DNA of 5,108 nt from Propionibacteriales bacterium. GTDB lineage: Bacteria > Actinomycetota > Actinomycetes > Propionibacteriales > Propionibacteriaceae. A model generated the notes under the pieces. The model saw only the letters and a list, made by a program, of their open reading frames with translations, did no database searches and was not told where the DNA came from. Shown here piece by piece: positions 1 to 4,617 of the stretch. The stretch is taken from the NCBI GenBank assembly GCA_017882655.1, contig JADGPB010000216.1, forward strand, positions 1 to 5,108, read 5' to 3'. Each line of letters starts with the position of its first letter. Within the stretch, counting starts at the first letter, position 1. The position numbers and the translations under genes are program-made.

Positions 1-71
1 ACGCCGACGACCATGCGGCCGAGGCCGCGACCCAACTGGCCCGACAGGCCGCCGAGGAGAGCCCGGCATGA
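1..71 (+). CDS. 3' end of an unidentified gene upstream of era (partial)
   Basis: An open frame enters from the left edge (first full codon at base 3) and ends at TGA 69-71. It gives 22 residues beginning ADDHAAEAATQL, a charged, alanine-rich and probably helical tail with no diagnostic motif. The stop overlaps the era start as ATGA, and the era ribosome-binding sequence lies inside this frame. This is the classic arrangement of translationally coupled genes in one operon. In actinobacteria the gene before era is often a CNNM/CBS-domain (hemolysin-like) transporter or a cytidine deaminase, but this tail cannot tell these apart. That it is the end of a gene is inferred from the overlap and codon pattern. 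Confidence 0.6.
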   Translation, partial: ADDHAAEAATQLARQAAEESPA

Positions 72-985
72 CCCACCACTCTGGATTCGCCTGCTTCGTG
101 GGCCGTCCCAACGCCGGCAAGTCGACGCTGACCAACGCCATCGTCGGCGAGAAGATCGCGATCGCCTCGTCGAAGCCCCAGACGACCCGGCACACCGTGC
201 GGGGGATCATCAACCGGCCCGACGCACAGCTCGTCCTCGTCGACACCCCCGGGCTGCACCGTCCGCGGACGCTGCTGGGGGAGCGGCTCAACTCGCTCGT
301 ACGGGACACGTGGACCGAGGTCGATGTCGTCGCCGTCTGCCTTCCCGCCAACCAGCACATCGGCCCCGGAGACACGTTCATCGTCAACGCGATCTCCGAC
401 CTGCCGCAGCACCCCAAGCTCGTCGCGCTGGCCACCAAGACCGACCTCGTGAGCAAGTCGCGGCTGCGCAACCATCTGCAGGAGATCCACAACCTCGAGG
501 AGACCTCGGGAATCCGCTGGGAGCACATCATCCCGGTCTCGGCCGTCACCGGCGAGCAGGTCGACCTGGTCTGCGACCTGTTGTGCTCGCTGCTTCCGGA
601 GGGACCCGCGCTGTACCCGGACGACATCGTCACCGACGAGCCCACTGAGATGCGGATCGCGGAGCTGATCCGTGAGTCCGCGCTCGAGGGCGTACGGGAC
701 GAGCTGCCCCACTCGATCACCGTGATCATCGACGAGATGCGGCTGCGCGAGGGGCGTGCGGAGGACAAGCCGCTGATGGAGATCTTCGCCTCGATGATCG
801 TCGAGCGGGACTCCCAGAAGGGCATCCTCATCGGCTATCAGGGCGTACGGCTCAAGGAGGTCGGCTCCGCCGCCCGCGCCCAGATCACCGCGCTGTTGGG
901 GATGCCCGTTCACTTGGACCTCCACATCAAGGTCCTCAAGGAATGGCAGCGCGACGCCAAGCACCTGAACCGCCTGGGCTTCTGA
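68..985 (+). CDS. era: GTPase Era, ribosome assembly factor
   Basis: Era is a cytoplasmic GTPase that binds the 3' end of 16S rRNA and assists 30S subunit maturation. At 305 residues the protein has normal family length. Its GTPase domain shows G1 GRPNAGKS (12-19), a switch I segment with TTRHTVRG (39-46), G3 DTPG (59-62), G4 TKTD (122-125) and G5 SA (157-158). The C-terminal KH domain has the family hallmark ERDSQKGILIG (246-256) and ends in the typical WQRDAKHLNRLGF. G4 has Thr instead of the usual Asn of NKxD, a variant I associate with actinobacterial Era. The KH GxxG loop reads GYQG (256-259), without the basic residue usually found there. The ATG at 68 is preceded by GAGGAGAG (54-61) at good spacing and overlaps the upstream stop, which fixes the start. 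The gene that follows is convergent, so era is last in its operon; recO, often nearby in other genomes, does not follow. Confidence 0.97.
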   Translation: MTHHSGFACFVGRPNAGKSTLTNAIVGEKIAIASSKPQTTRHTVRGIINRPDAQLVLVDTPGLHRPRTLLGERLNSLVRDTWTEVDVVAVCLPANQHIGPGDTFIVNAISDLPQHPKLVALATKTDLVSKSRLRNHLQEIHNLEETSGIRWEHIIPVSAVTGEQVDLVCDLLCSLLPEGPALYPDDIVTDEPTEMRIAELIRESALEGVRDELPHSITVIIDEMRLREGRAEDKPLMEIFASMIVERDSQKGILIGYQGVRLKEVGSAARAQITALLGMPVHLDLHIKVLKEWQRDAKHLNRLGF

Positions 986-1021
986 CGCTTCGGGCTGTGC
1001 CGTCTGCCGGCCGCGAAGGCG
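986..1021. terminator. Weak hairpin between convergent era and acetyltransferase genes
   Basis: The 40 bases between the facing stop codons contain CGCTTCG (986-992) opposite CGAAGGCG (1014-1021). These can form a seven-pair stem with one bulged G and a large GC-rich loop. There is no T tract on either side. Its position between convergent stops makes a bidirectional terminator plausible, but the structure is imperfect and could be chance in GC-rich DNA. Confidence 0.25.
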
Positions 1022-1025
1022 GCGC

Positions 1026-1661
1026 TCAGCCGATGCGAGCCTGGAGGCCTTGCTTGACCACCGGCCAGTCGTCGATCGTGATCGCGAAGACCACCGTGTC
1101 GCGCCAGGTGCCGTCCTCGCGGGGGATGTCGCGGCGCAGGACGCCCTCTCGTACCGCTCCGAGCTTCGCGATCGCGGCCTGGCTACGTGTGTTGAGCACG
1201 TCGGTCTGGATCTTGACCCGTCCGTAGCCCAGATCCTCGAAGGCGTGCGCGAGCAGCAGCAGCTTGGCCTCGGGGTTGACGTAGGTCGACCAGACGCGCG
1301 GGTCGTACATGGTCCAGCCCAGGTGCGCGGACTCGCGGCTCGTGTCGAAGTCGCCGAGGCTGCTCGTACCGACCAGCGTGCCGGCAGGAAGCGAGTCGAA
1401 GTCGACGGCAAGCCTGATCGCGTACGGGGTCCGGCCGTGGCCCACACCGTTCGGCGGCGCGGCGTGGACGAAGCGTTGAACAGCGAACTCGGCCGCGCCC
1501 TGGTCCGACGTCGGCCGGTGGTGCATGACGTAGCCATGCGCGTACACCTCAGGAGCCTGAAGGATGACGCCCAGCTCGACGGCGTCGGTTTCGGTCAGGG
1601 GGCCGAGTACGAGGTGCGGACCGGTTAGGTGGGACGCGATTTTCGGCAGGACGACGGGCAT
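1026..1661 (-). CDS. GNAT-family N-acetyltransferase, RimJ/RimL type
   Basis: The 211-residue product (from the ATG at 1661) resembles RimJ/RimL-like GNAT proteins, which transfer acetyl from acetyl-CoA to an amine such as a protein N-terminus or a small molecule. The N-terminal part has HLTGPHLVLGPLTETDA (11-27), the usual opening strand and turn. A central strand GTLVGTSSLGDF (94-105) is followed by LGWTMYDPRVW (114-124). The acetyl-CoA region is YVNPEAKLLLLAHAF (127-141), the subgroup version without a classical QxxGxG loop. The diagnostic NTRSQAAIAKLGAVREGVLRR (157-177) comes near the end. The substrate is unknown. An upstream in-frame TTG at 1694 would add 11 residues, but those lack homology character. 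ATG 1661 is chosen because a TAGAGT -10 lies exactly 7 nt before it and no Shine-Dalgarno is visible, which suggests leaderless translation. It is divergent from the dioxygenase gene and convergent with era. Confidence 0.9.
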   Translation of the reverse strand: MPVVLPKIASHLTGPHLVLGPLTETDAVELGVILQAPEVYAHGYVMHHRPTSDQGAAEFAVQRFVHAAPPNGVGHGRTPYAIRLAVDFDSLPAGTLVGTSSLGDFDTSRESAHLGWTMYDPRVWSTYVNPEAKLLLLAHAFEDLGYGRVKIQTDVLNTRSQAAIAKLGAVREGVLRRDIPREDGTWRDTVVFAITIDDWPVVKQGLQARIG

Positions 1662-1668
1662 GGCGGAG

Positions 1669-1674
1669 ACTCTA
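1669..1674 (-). promoter_or_regulatory. Candidate -10 element for a leaderless acetyltransferase mRNA
   Basis: Read on the minus strand the sequence is TAGAGT, then 7 nt, then ATG at 1661. This is the expected distance if transcription starts on the A of the start codon, and there is no Shine-Dalgarno sequence. The -35 region is poor, and the inverted repeat at 1695-1709 lies about where a -35 or an overlapping repressor site would be. The same TAGAGT-7nt-ATG layout occurs before the leuA leader peptide, which supports the reading. Confidence 0.45.
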
Positions 1675-1694
1675 GTGACGTCGCAGATGCCCAA

Positions 1695-1709
1695 GATGGT
1701 TTAACCATC
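1695..1709. repeat. Perfect inverted repeat in divergent intergenic region; candidate operator
   Basis: GATGGTT-T-AACCATC has two perfect 7-base arms around a single central T. It lies in the only AT-rich patch near here, between the divergent acetyltransferase and dioxygenase genes. It sits just upstream of the candidate -10 elements on both sides (1669-1674 minus, 1717-1722 plus). That is where a dimeric winged-helix repressor such as a MarR-type protein could block both promoters. No regulator gene for it is in the window, so the binding protein is unknown. Confidence 0.5.
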
Positions 1710-1716
1710 AACTACA

Positions 1717-1722
1717 CATTAT
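1717..1722 (+). promoter_or_regulatory. Candidate -10 element of the dioxygenase gene
   Basis: CATTAT matches TATAAT at four positions, including the important A2 and T6. It ends 9 nt before the ATG at 1732, so the mRNA would be leaderless or have only a few bases of leader. GAGG at 1726-1729 is too close to the ATG (2 nt) to act as a normal ribosome-binding site. No good -35 is seen; the inverted repeat at 1695-1709 occupies that region. Confidence 0.35.
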
Positions 1723-1731
1723 GCTGAGGAC

Positions 1732-2502
1732 ATGTCCACGACTCCTGTCCTGTACCTCTCACATGGCGCACCGCCCTTGGCGGACGACGCGACGTGGACG
1801 CGTGAGCTGCGCTCCTGGGGTACGGACCTGCCGAAGCCCAAGGACATCCTCGTGGTCTCGGCGCACTGGGAGGCCGCGCCCGCGACGATCTCCTCGACGA
1901 CCGCGCACACGCCGCTGATCTACGACTTCTGGGGCTTCGAGGACCGGTACTACCAGGTCACCTACGACGCTCCGCCGGCACCTGAGCTGGCCCAGAAGGT
2001 CGCCCGGGCCGTGGGCGGTTCCGTACAGCAGGATCCCGGGCGCGGGCTCGACCACGGCGCGTACGTCCCGCTCGTCGAGCTGTTCCCCGAGGCCGACGTG
2101 CCGGTCCTGCAGCTGAGCCTGCCGACGCTGGACCCGCGAAAGCTGTACGCGCTGGGGGAGCGGCTGGCGGAGCTGCGCGACGAGGGCACGCTCATCGTCA
2201 CGTCGGGCTTCACCACGCACAACCTGCGCTGGTTCCACCCGCAGGACGGTCCGAACGGCACCCCGCCCACGGCGTCGAGCGAGTTCGACCACTGGGCCGC
2301 CGAGGCGCTGGCGGCTCGCGACATCGAGGGGATCCTCGACTTCGAGCGGACGGCACCCGCCGCGCACGAGGCACACCCACGTACCGAGCACTGGGCTCCG
2401 CTGTACGTCGCCCTGGGCGCAGCCGCCGGTACGAACCACGAGAGCTCCTCGGTCATCGACGGTTTCTGGTACGGGCTGTCGAAGAGGTCATGGCAGTTCT
2501 GA
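1732..2502 (+). CDS. Class III extradiol ring-cleavage dioxygenase, LigB/DODA (YgiD) family
   Basis: Members of this family use a single metal ion and O2 to open catechol rings; plant DODA and E. coli YgiD act on 4,5-positions of DOPA. The 256-residue product has family length and the conserved elements in order. These are SHGAP (10-14), with H11 a likely metal ligand, and SAHW (43-46), with H45 a second ligand. GLDHGAYVPL (105-114) carries the probable acid-base H108. TSGFTTHNLRWF (157-168) contains H163, and HPRTEHWAPLYVALGAA (215-231) has H220, matching the third metal ligand of YgiD. All expected histidines are present, so it should be an active enzyme. The true substrate is not evident: no other aromatic catabolic or betalamic acid-type gene is nearby. 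The start is the only ATG after an in-frame stop at 1702. It probably has its own promoter and may share an operator with the divergent acetyltransferase gene. Confidence 0.93.
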   Translation: MSTTPVLYLSHGAPPLADDATWTRELRSWGTDLPKPKDILVVSAHWEAAPATISSTTAHTPLIYDFWGFEDRYYQVTYDAPPAPELAQKVARAVGGSVQQDPGRGLDHGAYVPLVELFPEADVPVLQLSLPTLDPRKLYALGERLAELRDEGTLIVTSGFTTHNLRWFHPQDGPNGTPPTASSEFDHWAAEALAARDIEGILDFERTAPAAHEAHPRTEHWAPLYVALGAAAGTNHESSSVIDGFWYGLSKRSWQF

Positions 2503-2513
2503 GGATGCTGGGT

Positions 2514-2519
2514 TAGAGT
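2514..2519 (+). promoter_or_regulatory. Candidate -10 of the leuA leader transcript
   Basis: TAGAGT lies 12 bases after the dioxygenase stop and is followed by exactly 7 nt and then the ATG of the leader peptide at 2527. Transcription would start at or next to that A, making the leader peptide mRNA leaderless. The bases between (GTCCTCC) are pyrimidine-rich and cannot act as a Shine-Dalgarno site, which agrees with leaderless initiation. A clear -35 is not visible. Confidence 0.5.
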
Positions 2520-2526
2520 GTCCTCC

Positions 2527-2574
2527 ATGTCGCGGGCGACCCTCCTTCTTGGCTGCCGCAGCGAGGCCCAGTAA
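2527..2574 (+). CDS. leuA leader peptide (leucine-rich attenuation peptide)
   Basis: A 15-codon frame, MSRATLLLGCRSEAQ, starts at ATG 2527 and ends at TAA 2572-2574, 68 bases before leuA. Its codons 6-8 are CTC CTT CTT, three leucine codons in a row. CTT is a poor choice in this GC-rich genome and would favour pausing when charged tRNA-Leu is scarce. The frame ends inside the loop of the hairpin formed by 2556-2566 and 2584-2594. A short leucine-rich peptide just before a leucine biosynthetic gene is the classic sign of ribosome-mediated attenuation. Similar peptides have been described ahead of leuA and ilvB in actinomycetes. No Shine-Dalgarno is present; it is probably translated from a leaderless transcript. 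Confidence 0.75.
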   Translation: MSRATLLLGCRSEAQ

Positions 2575-2633
2575 CGTCGGCCTCCTCGCTGCGGAGTTGC
2601 TGTGCGTCGGCACCCCACCCAGACCAGCGAGGA
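2556..2633 (+). promoter_or_regulatory. leuA translation attenuator: three competing RNA segments
   Basis: Segment 1 (2556-2566, CCGCAGCGAGG) pairs perfectly over 11 bases with segment 2 (2584-2594, CCTCGCTGCGG). Segment 3 (2625-2633, CAGCGAGGA) repeats the core of segment 1. It can pair over 9 bases with 2583-2591 and contains the leuA Shine-Dalgarno GAGGA (2629-2633), 9 nt before ATG 2643. The 1:2 and 2:3 stems exclude each other. A ribosome stalled at the leucine codons (2542-2550) leaves most of segment 1 free, so 1:2 forms and the Shine-Dalgarno is open. A ribosome that reaches the stop codon (2572) covers segment 1 and lets 2:3 hide it. No T run follows either stem, so control of translation rather than termination is inferred. 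A small GTGC/GCAC hairpin (2602-2613) lies inside the 2:3 loop. Confidence 0.65.
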
Positions 2634-2642
2634 ACTAAAGAC

Positions 2643-4436
2643 ATGACCAGCACTTTCGGCACCAAGCCGCAGATCGGGCTGCCCGTACAGCAGCCGACTC
2701 CCATGCCGTTCAACCGCTACACCCCGTTCGTACCGATCGACCTGCCCGACCGTACGTGGCCGGCCAAGAAGATCACCCACGCGCCCCGATGGCTGTCCAC
2801 CGACCTGCGTGACGGCAACCAAGCGCTCATCGACCCCATGACCCCGGCGCGCAAGCTGCGTATGTTCGAGCTGCTCGTCGGCATGGGCTACAAGGAGATC
2901 GAGGTGGGCTTCCCCTCGGCCTCCCAGACCGACTTCGACTTCGTCCGCAAGCTGGTCACCGAGGACCGCATCCCCGCCGACGTGCAGATCTCGGTGCTGA
3001 CGCAGGCGCGCGAGGACCTCATCGCCCGTACGGCCGAGAGCCTGGTCGGCGCCCACCGCGCCAACATCCACCTGTACAACGCGACCGCCGAGCTCTTCCG
3101 CAGGGTCGTGTTCCGCATCTCCGAGGCCGAGTGCGTCGAGATGGCCAAGAACGGCACGCGGCTGGTCATGAAGTACGCCGACCAGTACCTGGGGGACGTC
3201 GAGTTCGGCTACCAGTACAGCCCGGAGATCTTCACGCAGACCCCGACCGACTTCGCCATCGAGATCTGCAACGAGGTCATGGACATCTGGCAGCCGGGCG
3301 AGGGCCGCGAGATCATCCTCAACCTGCCGGCGACCGTCGAGCGCTCGACGCCGAACACGTACGCCGACCAGATCGAGTACTTCGGGCGGCACGTGAAGAA
3401 CCGTCCGTACGTCGCGATCTCGCTCCACCCGCACAACGACCGCGGCACGGCGGTGGCGGCCACCGAGCTGGGCCAGATGGCCGGCGCGGACCGCGTCGAG
3501 GGCTGCCTGTTCGGGCACGGCGAGCGCACCGGCAACGTCTGCCTGGTCACGCTGGGCATGAACCTGTTCAGCCAGGGCATCGACCCGCAGGTCGACATCT
3601 CCGACATCGACGAGATCCGCCGCACGGTCGAGTACTGCACCGGCCTGCCCGTACATCCCCGTCACCCGTACGCCGGCGACCTCGTCTACACCGCGTTCTC
3701 CGGCTCCCACCAGGACGCGATCAAGAAGGGTCTCGAGGACCTCGAGAGGAAGGCGGCCGCCGAGGGCGTTGGCCTGCACGAGGTGGCCTGGGAAGCGCCG
3801 TACCTGCCGATCGACCCGCACGACGTCGGCCGTACGTACGAGGCGGTCATCCGCGTGAACAGCCAGTCCGGCAAGGGCGGGATGGCGTACATCATGAAGT
3901 CGGACCACCACCTCGACCTGCCGCGCCGGCTGCAGATCGAGTTCTCGCGGGTCGTGCAGCAGCACACCGACGCCGAGGGCGGGGAGGTCACGAGCGAGCA
4001 GATGGGAGACATCTTCGCCACGGAGTACCTCCGCAGCGTCGAACCGCTCGAGCTCGTGACGTGCACGACGGTGTCGAACGGCAACGGGTACCAGATCACC
4101 GCGAAGGTCCGCGACCGCGGCGTGGAGCGTGCCGTCTCGGGCGAGGGCAACGGGCCACTGTCCGCGTTCGTGGACGGGCTGCAGCTGCTCGACTACAACG
4201 TGCGCGTTCTCGACTACCAGGAGCATGCGCTCTCGTCGGGCGGTGACGCCAAGGCGGCGGCGTACGTCGAGGCGGAGATCGTCGGTGACGAGGGCAGCCA
4301 GGTCTACTGGGGCGTCGGGATCGACTCCAGCATCGTCACCGCGTCGCTGCGGGCCGTATGCAGCGCCGTGAACCGTGCGTTCATGTCCGTGCCGGCTGAC
4401 GAGCATGAGGTCGACCCGGTGGGGATCCGGCCTTGA
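2643..4436 (+). CDS. leuA: 2-isopropylmalate synthase
   Basis: This enzyme condenses acetyl-CoA with 2-oxoisovalerate to give 2-isopropylmalate, the first committed and feedback-controlled step of leucine synthesis in the cytoplasm. The 597-residue product belongs to the longer LeuA class known from actinobacteria. The TIM-barrel catalytic domain carries STDLRDGNQAL (52-62), with R56 and the metal-binding D57. It also has EVGFPSASQTDFDF (87-100) and SLHPHNDRGTAV (260-271), with metal ligands H262 and H264, and LFGHGERTGNV just after, with the conserved Asn. The C-terminal regulatory domain, roughly from residue 460, includes GEGNGPLSAF (500-509), the glycine-rich segment linked to leucine binding in this family. 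Catalytic and regulatory parts are complete, so feedback inhibition by leucine is expected. The start follows GAGGA at 9 nt. It is monocistronic here, with its own leader and a terminator directly after it. Confidence 0.98.
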   Translation: MTSTFGTKPQIGLPVQQPTPMPFNRYTPFVPIDLPDRTWPAKKITHAPRWLSTDLRDGNQALIDPMTPARKLRMFELLVGMGYKEIEVGFPSASQTDFDFVRKLVTEDRIPADVQISVLTQAREDLIARTAESLVGAHRANIHLYNATAELFRRVVFRISEAECVEMAKNGTRLVMKYADQYLGDVEFGYQYSPEIFTQTPTDFAIEICNEVMDIWQPGEGREIILNLPATVERSTPNTYADQIEYFGRHVKNRPYVAISLHPHNDRGTAVAATELGQMAGADRVEGCLFGHGERTGNVCLVTLGMNLFSQGIDPQVDISDIDEIRRTVEYCTGLPVHPRHPYAGDLVYTAFSGSHQDAIKKGLEDLERKAAAEGVGLHEVAWEAPYLPIDPHDVGRTYEAVIRVNSQSGKGGMAYIMKSDHHLDLPRRLQIEFSRVVQQHTDAEGGEVTSEQMGDIFATEYLRSVEPLELVTCTTVSNGNGYQITAKVRDRGVERAVSGEGNGPLSAFVDGLQLLDYNVRVLDYQEHALSSGGDAKAAAYVEAEIVGDEGSQVYWGVGIDSSIVTASLRAVCSAVNRAFMSVPADEHEVDPVGIRP

Positions 4437-4449
4437 CCGACCGCTGACG

Positions 4450-4478
4450 GGCGGCGTGGACGAGTTGTCTGCGCCGCC
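4450..4478 (+). terminator. leuA terminator hairpin
   Basis: GGCGGCGTGGAC (4450-4461) pairs with GTCTGCGCCGCC (4467-4478) as a continuous 12-bp stem, with two G-U pairs and a 5-base loop GAGTT. It starts 13 bases after the leuA stop. There is no T tract, which is common for terminators in GC-rich actinobacteria. It separates leuA from the regulator gene downstream. Confidence 0.65.
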
Positions 4479-4503
4479 AGTCCAGCCGGTGACTGCAACT
4501 GCA

Positions 4504-4517
4504 CGGAAACGTTTACG
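4504..4517. promoter_or_regulatory. LacI-type operator candidate, upstream site
   Basis: CGGAAACGTTTACG contains a perfect 8-base core AAACGTTT with a central CpG, flanked by a further CG on each side after one mismatch. The centre is typical of operators bound by LacI-family proteins, whose hinge-helix leucine inserts at the central CpG. It lies just before the candidate -35 of the lacI-type gene. The adjacent TTACGCAACGC (4513-4523) resembles a half-site of the perfect palindrome at 4579-4598. Confidence 0.5.
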
Positions 4518-4523
4518 CAACGC

Positions 4524-4558
4524 TTGACGCCTTCCCACACGCGGGGTTCGATAGGTAT
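4524..4558 (+). promoter_or_regulatory. Candidate promoter of the LacI-family regulator gene
   Basis: TTGACG (4524-4529) is a good -35 match. At 17-nt spacing the -10 would be TTCGAT (4547-4552), which is weak. TAGGTAT (4552-4558) looks better but is too far at the usual spacing. This region is AT-richer than its surroundings and lies between two operator-like palindromes, which supports a regulated promoter, though the exact -10 is uncertain. Confidence 0.4.
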
Positions 4559-4560
4559 CG
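4549..4560. repeat. Short inverted repeat over the lacI promoter -10 region
   Basis: CGATA-GG-TATCG has two perfect 5-base arms around GG. It overlaps the likely -10 region of the regulator promoter. It lacks the central CpG of the two AACGTT-type sites, so it may be a site for a different protein or simply chance. Confidence 0.3.
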
Positions 4561-4578
4561 TACGCATTGGCGTAACGC

Positions 4579-4598
4579 GGTGCGCAACGTTGCGCACC
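4579..4598. promoter_or_regulatory. Perfect 20-bp palindrome, probable autoregulatory LacI-family operator
   Basis: GGTGCGCAACGTTGCGCACC is a perfect 20-base palindrome with central CpG, 20 bases before the regulator start and probably inside its 5' untranslated region. The AACGTT centre is typical of LacI-family operators. The encoded protein has the matching hinge helix with Leu55, so binding by its own product is a natural inference. GCGTAACGC (4570-4578), directly adjacent, is itself a perfect 9-base inverted repeat around A and may extend the site. Confidence 0.7.
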
Positions 4599-4617
4599 TG
4601 ATTCCTGGGAGGACCGA

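Noticed and set aside
431..442. Era G4 motif TKTD instead of NKxD as a possible inactivating change
   Set aside because: The Lys and Asp that matter most are kept, and Thr at the first position is, to my knowledge, a usual actinobacterial variant.
1050..1628. Plus-strand open frame opposite the acetyltransferase gene
   Set aside because: The minus strand encodes clear GNAT motifs over the same bases; the plus-strand product has low-complexity composition and no recognisable domain.
1662..1694. TTG at 1694 as the start of the acetyltransferase
   Set aside because: The extra 11 residues have no family character, no ribosome-binding site precedes the TTG, and a good -10 lies between it and ATG 1661.
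2575..2642. Rho-independent terminator in the leuA leader
   Set aside because: No T-rich run follows either the 2584-2594 arm or the 2625-2633 segment, so occlusion of the ribosome-binding site fits better than termination.
2503..2642. T-box or other riboswitch ahead of leuA
   Set aside because: The leader is only about 115 bases, and I see no T-box sequence or known aptamer core. The leucine-codon peptide explains the region.
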